Notes under the pieces: generated by a model
The model's input: only the letters and a program-made list of their open reading frames with translations
Database searches by the model: none
Told to the model about the DNA's origin: nothing
Translations under genes and position numbers: made by a program
Part shown: positions 48,887 to 60,800 of the stretch, one piece after another
Layout of the letters: every line of letters starts with the position of its first letter
How positions within the stretch are numbered: position 1 is the first letter of the stretch
Assembly: GCA_009760855.2 (NCBI GenBank)
Contig: WPIO01000055.1
Coordinates: 1,102,001-1,166,000 of the forward strand
Reading direction: 5' to 3'
Length of the DNA stretch: 64,000 nucleotides
Origin: Cristatella mucedo
Lineage: Eukaryota > Bryozoa > Phylactolaemata > Cristatellidae

Positions 48887-51800
48887 TCAATGATCATGAG
48901 TTCCGAAGCTGCCACGTTATATCACGTCTGTAATAGCTATATGCCGTTCATTTTAACGACTATCTGAACAGCCAAACCATAGAGCTGGTAGTTCAAGGTT
49001 CGGTCATTCGAAGGTGCTTTAACTCTCTGGCAACAGCCTACCCATTACAAATATTCAGACGGAAATTATTTCAACATAAAGCAAGCAAAACAATCACCGC
49101 TTTCTGAATAAAATCGTTTGGCTACACGCTTGCACGAACGGAAAATTATTTGAAACCTTGGCTCCTAGTTCGCGTGTGGCAAAAAATTGTAAGCGTTTTC
49201 GAACAGACGTCACGACCTTTCAAGTCGTGACGACAATAGAAGCGCTCGAAGTTCGCTTGTATCGAGAAGCATTACCCAGTGAAACGGAATTCCTCGTTTG
49301 CTCGTTTCAACATGCCAAAACAATCGGGGCTAAAAGTAAGCAATACCCTGACCAGTAAACATTAGATTTATAAATGCGCGCTCCATTCTTGAATCGAACG
49401 ATTTAACGATGCTACCGTAAAAGTATATTAAACGAACCAATCGGTCTGAAAATACGTATTACCAATAAATACAAGATAAAGTCACAATACACTACTGCAA
49501 AAAGAACTAATTGCTTACGCTTCCACTAAAATCCCTAAGAGAGTCTGGTGTTCCTTACCTGATAGCTGTCACGCTTGGCTACGACGAAACAAGCTTGTTG
49601 CCATGCATTGCCCTGGTTGCCACTCTTCGACCAGACCACTGTCCTCGAAGTCGGCAACTGGGTACCGACTATGGAAACGGTGAGATTACCCACTCCTGCA
49701 CCATACATGTGATAGAAGAAGCACACGTTCGTGTCTTGGCCAGGATTCAAAGCCGGTGACGTGAGTGATGCAATGTTTCCAACAAGTGATCCGTCTGCAT
49801 ACATGTAGTAGCCTGCAAAGATCAAAGGTAGAGGTGAATGTTGTGGCGACATACTGCTGCATACAAGTTTACTGGTTTGATATTCTCGTTTCGCCGTACC
49901 AGTGCCAGAGGTGTGATCTCCTTGTGGTCCTGTGGAAAGCGACCGGCTGCCCCTGTTGATGCGTACAAATCTGTAGGCAGAGAAAGACGTCGTGTAGCCG
50001 CAGATGGCATCCGACTCTTCGAAGTTGCAGCTACCCGCAGTTTGATTCGTCAGCTGGCTCGGGATGCTTTTGGTAGTTGAAGGAAGAGTTACGAAGCTGG
50101 TGGTGCTCACTGCAGCAGCGATAACATCGCAGGCATTAGGCGACTTGTAGGCTTACCGGAAATCCGTAAGCACACATTCGTCTGCTGAGTCAGTAGCAAT
50201 GGCACATCTCAGAGAAACAGAAGTACTTTGGTTAGTTTGGACTTGGCATGCAGCCGATCTAAAAAGACCACCTAGAAGGCTCTTCCAGCAAGCTAGCAAT
50301 CTATGGACCAGTAAATCAAGCGGCCGACACGGAAAGGATGGTAGTTGAAAAAGCTGGATATCTTTCGCATTGTACGTGGAGCCTCGTGTCTCCTTAAAGG
50401 ATACAATCGAGGCAACAAAAGAGTACGAGTTGAAAACGGCTTTTAAATACGACAAACAAATTGGCTGGCCGATTGCGATATCTATTTCCGTCTGCTTTTA
50501 ATTTGCAGGAAGACATTGTTACGGGTTCCCATGGTAACACAGAGGGGACAGACGAACGGCACCATGTGAGCTCTTGTGATGGCTGCTAATGTCCGGTCGT
50601 ACAGCATCGTGATGAAAGGCAGCACTTTCCAATTGATCAAGGTCACGTTCACATCGAAAGCGATTGAGGGGTGTCACATTTAGCACAAACGTACCTGCCG
50701 GTTGAACGAGGATGTCGTCGATAGCTACGTCAGCATCTTTGTTGCCGGTAGACGATTGCCTCAAGGACTCGAAGACGATCTATAACCACGAAGCGTTAAA
50801 GCATAAATGCGATGATGCAATAAATCAAAATTGACGACCCATATTTACACAGCTGCTAAAAACGATACAGGTAAAGACCGAGTCTCCGAGAAACGGTGCC
50901 TACCGACCGTTGCCTGGTAGGAATCCTAGTGAATGTGATTGTGTATGCGAAAGTCACCCTGCACAGACACGTCTCCTTTGAGGGTGCAAGCCGCATCGCT
51001 TTGCTTAGAAATAAAGTTTTAGTGGCCAGAGCCCGTTTACCTTTGGTTTTACGTCGTTGCTACCATATGCAAACGAGACATAGTTTGTTGTGTAACCTAA
51101 CTTAAATGTGACAAGTAGGGCGCGGCGTATTACAACGGCTTTATAAAATGTGGTATTTACTACTTGCTAAATTCTGTTGCGGTTACATGACCAATGATGT
51201 GATGGTGATCGGCAACAGTTTTTTTCGGCTACCTAGTTAAAGATGAGCTCAGATCATTGGTTCGCCACAACGTGTAGTACAGGAACGCCAGCCTCTGTCG
51301 CTCACAGCCATAAAAAACGATAGCAGAGGAAAGCGTCAGTCATTCCTGTGACCCTGAAAAGAGCCTTTTTCGCGCTCTTAGATGCTAATCTAAAGAATTT
51401 ACCATGTAGCTGTTCCCTGCTAAAGGCGCGATGGCATTGACTGCTCGCCATTATAGCGGTGCCAGGTGAGCTCAGCTATCTTTTTCACAAGTCACCGGGC
51501 ATGAGTAATGGATTGCTATTATTACCAGCTGGTCACGGAACACCTGTCAAATGCTTTGCTACATCATCCGACGTTTTTTTCATCGATAACTTGCACTCAT
51601 TTCTGGATTGACATCATTTCAGTTCGAAAGTAGAATCTCACGTGGTCACTTTACTAAGCGACATCAGTTCGAATGCAATTCAGCGTGACTACACTTACAA
51701 AGACTAACGGAAAGCCTAGAAACTTTCGACAACAACGAGCAAGGTTGGCCTAGGAAAAACACGGTGGAGTACAGGCACTACTTGCTCTTTCATCCTGCTT

Positions 51801-54800
51801 GGTTAACCGTCAGGCGGCAGGTAAGGCAGCTTTCACGTTCATGTACCGTTAGTTCGGATTATGTAAAGCTCGAGGGGTCAAGTGCTAAACGACACGATGC
51901 CAGTGCTCTGCGTTATTTCCGAATCAAAAGGCTCTCTTGTAAGCACTGTTCACGAGTCTCGCCAATATGAATCCTAGAGCCAAAACTCTTATAGTTCCTT
52001 TGTACGGTCTTCATCAGACAATTCAGCTTTTCACTGTCTTGCATTTTCGCAAAAAACTCAGCCAGAATGGTTTCAGGTTTCAGGTGAATACCTATAGCAG
52101 GGGATCTTCACGTAAGCCTTGTAATATTTACCTGATAGCTGTCACGCTTGGCTACGACGAAACAAGCTTGTTGCCATGCATTGCCCTGGTTGCCACTCTT
52201 CGACCAGACCACTGTCCTCGAAGTCGGCAACTGGGTACCGACTATGGAAACGGTGAGATTACCCACTCCTGCACCATACATGTGATAGAAGAAGCACACG
52301 TTCGTGTCTTGGCCAGGATTCAAAGCCGGTGACGTGAGTGATGCAGTGTTTCCAACAAGTGATCCGTCTGCATACATGTAGTAGCCTGCAAAGATCAAAG
52401 GTAGAGGTGAATGTTGTGGCGACATACTGCTGCATACAAGTTTACTGGTTTGATATTCTCGTTTCGCCGTACCAGTGCCAGAGGTGTGATCTCCTTGTGG
52501 TCCTGTGGAAAGCGACCGGCTGCCCCTGTTGATGCGTACAAATCTGTAGGCAGAGAAAGACGTCGTGTAGCCGCAGATGGCATCCGACTCTTCGAAGTTG
52601 CAGCTACCCGCAGTTTGATTCGTCAGCTGGCTCGGGATGCTTTTGGTAGTTGAAGGAAGAGTTACGAAGCTGGTGGTGCTCACTGCAGCAGCGATAACAT
52701 CGCAGGCATTAGGCGACTTGTAGGCTTACCGGAAATCCGTAAGCACACATTCGTCTGCTGAGTCAGTAGCAATGGCACATCTCAGAGAAACAGAAGTACT
52801 TTGGTTAGTTTGGACTTGGCATGCAGCCGATCTAAAAAGACCACCTAGAAGGCTCTTCCAGCAAGCTAGCAATCTATGGACCAGTAAATCAAGCGGCCGA
52901 CACGGAAAGGATGGTAGTTGAAAAAGCTGGATATCTTTCGCATTGTACGTGGAGCCTCGTGTCTCCTTAAAGGATACAATCGAGGCAACAAAAGAGTACG
53001 AGTTGAACACGGCTTTTAAATACGACAAACAAATTGGCTGGCCGATTGCGATATCTATTTCCGTCTGCTTTTAATTTGCAGGAAGACATTGTTACGGGTT
53101 TCCATGGTAACACAGAGGGGACAGACGAACGGCACCATGTGAGCTCTTGTGATGGCTGCTAATGTCCGGTCGTACAGCATCGTGATGAAAGGCAGCACTT
53201 TCCAATTGATCAAGGTCACGTTCACATCGAAAGCGATTGAGGGGTGTCACATTTAGCACAAACGTACCTGCCGGTTGAACGAGGATGTCGTCGATAGCTA
53301 CGTCAGCATCTTTGTTGCCGGTAGACGATTGCCTCAAGGACTCGAAGACGATCTATAACCACGAAGCGTTAAAGCATAAATGCGATGATGCAATAAATCA
53401 AAATTGACGACCCATATTTACACAGCTGCTAAAAACGATACAGGTAAAGACCGAGTCTCCGAGAAACGGTGCCTACCGACCGTTGCCTGGTAGGAATCCT
53501 AGTGAATGTGATTGTGTATGCGAAAGTCACCCTGCACAGACACGTCTCCTTTGAGGGCGCAAGCCGCATTGCTTTGCTTAGAAATAAAGTTTTAGTGGCC
53601 GGAGCCCGTTCACCTTTGGTTTTACGTCGTTGCTACCATATGCAAACGAGACATAGTTTGTTGTGTAACCTAACTTAAATGTGACAAGTAGGGCGCGGCG
53701 TATTACAACGGCTTTATAAAATGTGGTATTTACTACTTGCTAAATTCTGTTGCGGTTACATGACCAATGATGTGATGGTGATCGGCAACAGTTTTTTCGG
53801 CTACCTAGTTAAAGATGAGCTCAGATCATTGGTTCGCCACAACGTGTAGTACAGGAACGCCAGCCTCTGTCGCTCACAGCCATAAAAAACGATAGCAGAG
53901 GAAAGCGTCAGTCATTCCTGTGACCCTGAAAAGAGCCTTTTTCGCGCTCTTAGATGCTAATCTAAAGAATTTACCATGTAGCTGTTCCCTGCTAAAGGCG
54001 CGATGGCATTGACTGCTCGCCATTATAGCGGTGCCAGGTGAGCTCAGCTATCTTTTTCACAAGTCACCGGGCATGAGTAATGGATTGCTATTATTACCAG
54101 CTGGTCACGGAACACCTGTCAAATGCTTTGCTACATCATCCGACGTTTTTCATCGATAACTTGCACTCATTTCTGGATTGACATCATTTCAGTTCGAAAG
54201 TAGAATCTCACGTGGTCACTTTACTAAGCGACATCAGTTCGAATGCAATTCAGCGTGACTACACTTACAAAGACTAACGGAAAGCCTAGAAACTTTCGAC
54301 AACAACGAGCAAGGTTGGCCTAGGAAAAACACGGTGGAGTACAGGCACTACTTGCTCTTTCATCCTGCTTGGTTAACCGTCAGGCGGCAGGTAAGGCAGC
54401 TTTCACGTTCATGTACCGTTAGTTCGGATTATGTAAAGCTCGAGGGGTCAAGTGCTAAACGACACGATGCCAGTGCTCTGCGTTATTTCCGAATCAAAAG
54501 GCTCTCTTGTAAGCACTGTTCACGAGTCTCGCCAATATGAATCGTAGAGCCGAAACTCTGATAGTTCCTTTGTGCGGTCTTTATCAGACAATTCAGCTTT
54601 TCACTGTCTTGCATTTTCGCAAAAAACTCAGCCAGAATGGTTTCAGGTTTCAGGTGAATACCTATAGCAGGGGATCTTCACGTAAGCCTTGTAATATTTA
54701 CCTGATAGCTGTCACGCTTGGCTACGACGAAACAAGCTTGTTGCCATGCATTGCCCTGGTTGCCACTCTTCGACCAGACCACTGTCCTCGAAGTCGGCAA

Positions 54801-57800
54801 CTGGGTACCGACTATGGAAACGGTGAGATTACCCACTCCTGCACCATACATGTGATAGAAGAAGCACACGTTCGTGTCTTGGCCAGGATTCAAAGCCGGT
54901 GACGTGAGTGATGCAGTGTTTCCAACAAGTGATCCGTCTGCATACATGTAGTAGCCTGCAAAGATCAAAGGTAGAGGTGAATGTTGTGGCGACATACTGC
55001 TGCATACAAGTTTACTGGTTTGATATTCTCGTTTCGCCGTACCAGTGCCAGAGGTGTGATCTCCTTGTGGTCCTGTGGAAAGCGACCGGCTGCCCCTGTT
55101 GATGCGTACAAATCTGTAGGCAGAGAAAGACGTCGTGTAGCCGCAGATGGCATCCGACTCTTCGAAGTTGCAGCTACCCGCAGTTTGATTCGTCAGCTGG
55201 CTCGGGATGCTTTTGGTAGTTGAAGGAAGAGTTACGAAGCTGGTGGTGCTCACTGCAGCAGCGATAACATCGCAGGCATTAGGCGACTTGTAGGCTTACC
55301 GGAAATCCGTAAGCACACATTCGTCTGCTGAGTCAGTAGCAATGGCACATCTCAGAGAAACAGAAGTACTTTGGTTAGTTTGGACTTGGCATGCAGCCGA
55401 TCTAAAAAGACCACCTAGAAGGCTCTTCCAGCAAGCTAGCAATCTATGGACCAGTAAATCAAGCGGCCGACACGGAAAGGATGGTAGTTGAAAAAGCTGG
55501 ATATCTTTCGCATTGTACGTGGAGCCTCGTGTCTCCTTAAAGGATACAATCGAGGCAACAAAAGAGTACGAGTTGAACACGGCTTTTAAATACGACAAAC
55601 AAATTGGCTGGCCGATTGCGATATCTATTTCCGTCTGCTTTTAATTTGCAGGAAGACATTGTTACGGGTTCCCATGGTAACACAGAGGGGACAGACGAAC
55701 GGCACCATGTGAGCTCTTGTGATGGCTGCTAATGTCCGGTCGTACAGCATCGTGATGAAAGGCAGCACTTTCCAATTGATCAAGGTCACGTTCACATCGA
55801 AAGCGATTGAGGGGTGTCACATTTAGCACAAACGTACCTGCCGGTTGAACGAGGATGTCGTCGATAGCTACGTCAGCATCTTTGTTGCCGGTAGACGATT
55901 GCCTCAAGGACTCGAAGACGATCTATAACCACGAAGCGTTAAAGCATAAATGCGATGATGCAATAAATCAAAATTGACGACCCATATTTACACAGCTGCT
56001 AAAAACGATACAGGTAAAGACCGAGTCTCCGAGAAACGGTGCCTACCGACCGTTGCCTGGTAGGAATCCTAGTGAATGTGATTGTGTATGCGAAAGTCAC
56101 CCTGCACAGACACGTCTCCTTTGAGGGCTCAAGCCGCATTGCTTTGCTTAGAAATAAAGTTTTAGTGGCCGGAGCCCGTTTACCTTTGGTTTTACGTCGT
56201 TGCTACCATATGCAAACGAGACATAGTTTGTTGTGTAACCTAACTTAAATGTGACAAGTAGGGCGCGGCGTATTACAACGGCTTTATAAAATGTGGTATT
56301 TACTACTTGCTAAATTCTGTTGCGGTTACATGACCAATGATGTGATGGTGATCGGCAACAGTTTTTTTCGGCTACCTAGTTAAAGATGAGCTCAGATCAT
56401 TGGTTCGCCACAACGTGTAGTACAGGAACGCCAGCCTCTGTCGCTCACAGCCAGCCATAAAAAACGATAGCAGAGGAAAGCGTCAGTCATTCCTGTGACC
56501 CTGAAAAGAGCCTTTTTCGCGCTCTTAGATGCTAATCTAAAGAATTTACCATGTAGCTGTTCCCTGCTAAAGGCGCGATGGCATTGACTGCTCGCCATTA
56601 TAGCGGTGCCAGGTGAGCTCAGCTATCTTTTTCACAAGTCACCGGGCATGAGTAATGGATTGCTATTATTACCAGCTGGTCACGGAACACCTGTCAAATG
56701 CTTTGCTACATCATCCGACGTTTTTCATCGATAACTTGCACTCATTTCTGGATTGACATCATTTCAGTTCGAAAGTAGAATCTCACGTGGTCACTTTACT
56801 AAGCGACATCAGTTCGAATGCAATTCAGCGCGACTACACTTACAAAGACTAACGGAAAGCCTAGAAACTTTCGACAACAACGAGCAAGGTTGGCCTAGGA
56901 AAAACACGGTGGAGTACAGGCACTACTTGCTCTTTCATCCTGCTTGGTTAACCGTCAGGCGGCAGGTAAGGCAGCTTTCACGTTCATGTACCGTTAGTTC
57001 GGATTATGTAAAGCTCGAGGGGTCAAGTGCTAAACGACACGATGCCAGTGCTCTGCGTTATTTCCGAATCAAAAGGCTCTCTTGTAAGCACTGTTCACGA
57101 GTCTCGCCAATATGAATCCTAGTGCCACAACTCTGATAGTTCCTTTGTACGGTCTTCATCAGACAATTCAGCTTTTCACTGTCTTGCATTTTCGCAAAAA
57201 ACTCAGCCAGAATGGTTTCAGGTTTCAGGTGAATACCTATAGCAGGGGATCTTCACGTAAGCCTTGTAATATTTACCTGATAGCTGTCACGCTTGGCTAC
57301 GACGAAACAAGCTTGTTGCCATGCATTGCCCTGGTTGCCACTCTTCGACCAGACCACTGTCCTCGAAGTCGGCAACTGGGTACCGACTATGGAAACGGTG
57401 AGATTACCCACTCCTGCACCATACATGTGATAGAAGAAGCACACGTTCGTGTCTTGGCCAGGATTCAAAGCCGGTGACGTGAGTGATGCAGTGTTTCCAA
57501 CAAGTGATCCGTCTGCATACATGTAGTAGCCTGCAAAGATCAAAGGTAGAGGTGAATGTTGTGGCGACATACTGCTGCATACAAGTTTACTGGTTTGATA
57601 TTCTCGTTTCGCCGTACCAGTGCCAGAGGTGTGATCTCCTTGTGGTCCTGTGGAAAGCGACCGGCTGCCCCTGTTGATGCGTACAAATCTGTAGGCAGAG
57701 AAAGACGTCGTGTAGCCGCAGATGGCATCCGACTCTTCGAAGTTGCAGCTACCCGCAGTTTGATTCGTCAGCTGGCTCGGGATGCTTTTGGTAGTTGAAG

Positions 57801-60800
57801 GAAGAGTTACGAAGCTGGTGGTGCTCACTGCAGCAGCGATAACATCGCAGGCATTAGGCGACTTGTAGGCTTACCGGAAATCCGTAAGCACACATTCGTC
57901 TGCTGAGTCAGTAGCAATGGCACATCTCAGAGAAACAGAAGTACTTTGGTTAGTTTGGACTTGGCATGCAGCCGATCTAAAAAGACCACCTAGAAGGCTC
58001 TTCCAGCAAGCTAGCAATCTATGGACCAGTAAATCAAGCGGCCGACACGGAAAGGATGGTAGTTGAAAAAGCTGGATATCTTTCGCATTGTACGTGGAGC
58101 CTCGTGTCTCCTTAAAGGATACAATCGAGGCAACAAAAGAGTACGAGTTGAACACGGCTTTTAAATACGACAAACAAATTGGCTGGCCGATTGCGATATC
58201 TATTTCCGTCTGCTTTTAATTTGCAGGAAGACATTGTTACGGGTTCCCATGGTAACACAGAGGGGACAGACGAACGGCACCATGTGAGCTCTTGTGATGG
58301 CTGCTAATGTCCGGTCGTACAGCATCGTGATGAAAGGCAGCACTTTCCAATTGATCAAGGTCACGTTCACATCGAAAGCGATTGAGGGGTGTCACATTTA
58401 GCACAAACGTACCTGCCGGTTGAACGAGGATGTCGTCGATAGCTACGTCAGCATCTTTGTTGCCGGTAGACGATTGCCTCAAGGACTCGAAGACGATCTA
58501 TAACCACGAAGCGTTAAAGCATAAATGCGATGATGCAATAAATCAAAATTGACGACCCATATTTACACAGCTGCTAAAAACGATACAGGTAAAGACCGAG
58601 TCTCCGAGAAACGGTGCCTACCGACCGTTGCCTGGTAGGAATCCTAGTGAATGTGATTGTGTATGCGAAAGTCACCCTGCACAGACACGTCTCCTTTGAG
58701 GGCGCAAGCCGCATTGCTTTGCTTAAAAATAAAGTTTTAGTGGCCACAGCCCGTTTACCTTTGGTTTTACGTCGTTGCTACCATATGCAAACGAGACATA
58801 GTTTGTTGTGTAACCTAACTTAAATGTGACAAGTAGGGCGCGGCGTATTACAACGGCTTTATAAAATGTGGTATTTACTACTTGCTAAATTCTGTTGCGG
58901 TTACATGACCAATGATGTGATGGTGATCGGCAACAGTTTTTTTCGGCTACCTAGTTAAAGATGAGCTCAGATCATTGGTTCGCCACAACGTGTAGTACAG
59001 GAACGCCAGCCTCTGTCGCTCACAGCCATAAAAAACGATAGCAGAGGAAAGCGCGTCCGTCATTCCTGTGACCCTGAAAAGAGCCTTTTTCGCGCTCTTA
59101 GATGCTAATCTAAAGAATTTACCATGTAGCTGTTCCCTGCTAAAGGCGCGATGGCATTGACTGCTCGCCATTATAGCGGTGCCAGGTGAGCTCAGCTATC
59201 TTTTTCACAAGTCACCGGGCATGAGTAATGGATTGCTATTATTACCAGCTGGTCACGGAACACCTGTCAAATGCTTTGCTACATCATCCGACGTTTTTCA
59301 TCGATAACTTGCACTCATTTCTGGATTGACATCATTTCAGTTCGAAAGTAGAATCTCACGTGGTCACTTTACTAAGCGACATCAGTTCGAATGCAATTCA
59401 GCGCGACTACACTTACAAAGACTAACGGAAAGCCTAGAAACTTTCGACAACAACGAGCAAGGTTGGCCTAGGAAAAACACGGTGGAGTACAGGCACTACT
59501 TGCTCTTTCATCCTGCTTGGTTAACCGTCAGGCGGCAGGTAAGGCAGCTTTCACGTTCATGTACCGTTAGTTCGGATTATGTAAAGCTCGAGGGGTCAAG
59601 TGCTAAACGACACGATGCCAGTGCTCTGCGTTATTTCCGAATCAAAAGGCTCTCTTGTAAGCACTGTTCACGAGTCTCGCCAATATGAATCCTAGAGCCA
59701 AAACTCTGATAGTTCCTTTGTGCGGTCTTCATCAGACAATTCAGCTTTTCACTGTCTAGCATTTTCGCAAAAAAACTCAGCCAGAATGGTTTCAGGTTTC
59801 AGGTGAATACCTATAGCAGGGGATCTTCACGTAAGCCTTGTAATATTTACCTGATAGCTGTCACGCTTGGCTACGACGAAACAAGCTTGTTGCCATGCAT
59901 TGCCCTGGTTGCCACTCTTCGACCAGACCACTGTCCTCGAAGTCGGCAACTGGGTACCGACTATGGAAACGGTGAGATTACCCACTCCTGCACCATACAT
60001 GTGATAGAAGAAGCACACGTTCGTGTCTTGGCCAGGATTCAAAGCCGGTGACGTGAGTGATGCAGTGTTTCCAACAAGTGATCCGTCTGCATACATGTAG
60101 TAGCCTGCAAAGATCAAAGGTAGAGGTGAATGTTGTGGCGACATACTGCTGCATACAAGTTTACTGGTTTGATATTCTCGTTTCGCCGTACCAGTGCCAG
60201 AGGTGTGATCTCCTTGTGGTCCTGTGGAAAGCGACCGGCTGCCCCTGTTGATGCGTACAAATCTGTAGGCAGAGAAAGACGTCGTGTAGCCGCAGATGGC
60301 ATCCGACTCTTCGAAGTTGCAGCTACCCGCAGTTTGATTCGTCAGCTGGCTCGGGATGCTTTTGGTAGTTGAAGGAAGAGTTACGAAGCTGGTGGTGCTC
60401 ACTGCAGCAGCGATAACATCGCAGGCATTAGGCGACTTGTAGGCTTACCGGAAATCCGTAAGCACACATTCGTCTGCTGAGTCAGTAGCAATGGCACATC
60501 TCAGAGAAACAGAAGTACTTTGGTTAGTTTGGACTTGGCATGCAGCCGATCTAAAAAGACCACCTAGAAGGCTCTTCCAGCAAGCTAGCAATCTATGGAC
60601 CAGTAAATCAAGCGGCCGACACGGAAAGGATGGTAGTTGAAAAAGCTGGATATCTTTCGCATTGTACGTGGAGCCTCGTGTCTCCTTAAAGGATACAATC
60701 GAGGCAACAAAAGAGTACGAGTTGAACACGGCTTTTAAATACGACAAACAAATTGGCTGGGCCGATTGCGATATCTATTTCCGTCTGCTTTTAATTTGCA

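Noticed and set aside
50153-50455. Recurrent 100-codon minus frame between exons C and A in every array unit, with two Cys and a 'DSADEC' segment that hints at an LDL-receptor A repeat
   Set aside because: Exon C (phase 1) joins exon A (phase 1) perfectly without it, the nearby acceptor 'cttttttag' would read into a stop in that phase, and the Cys pattern is not that of an LDLa domain.
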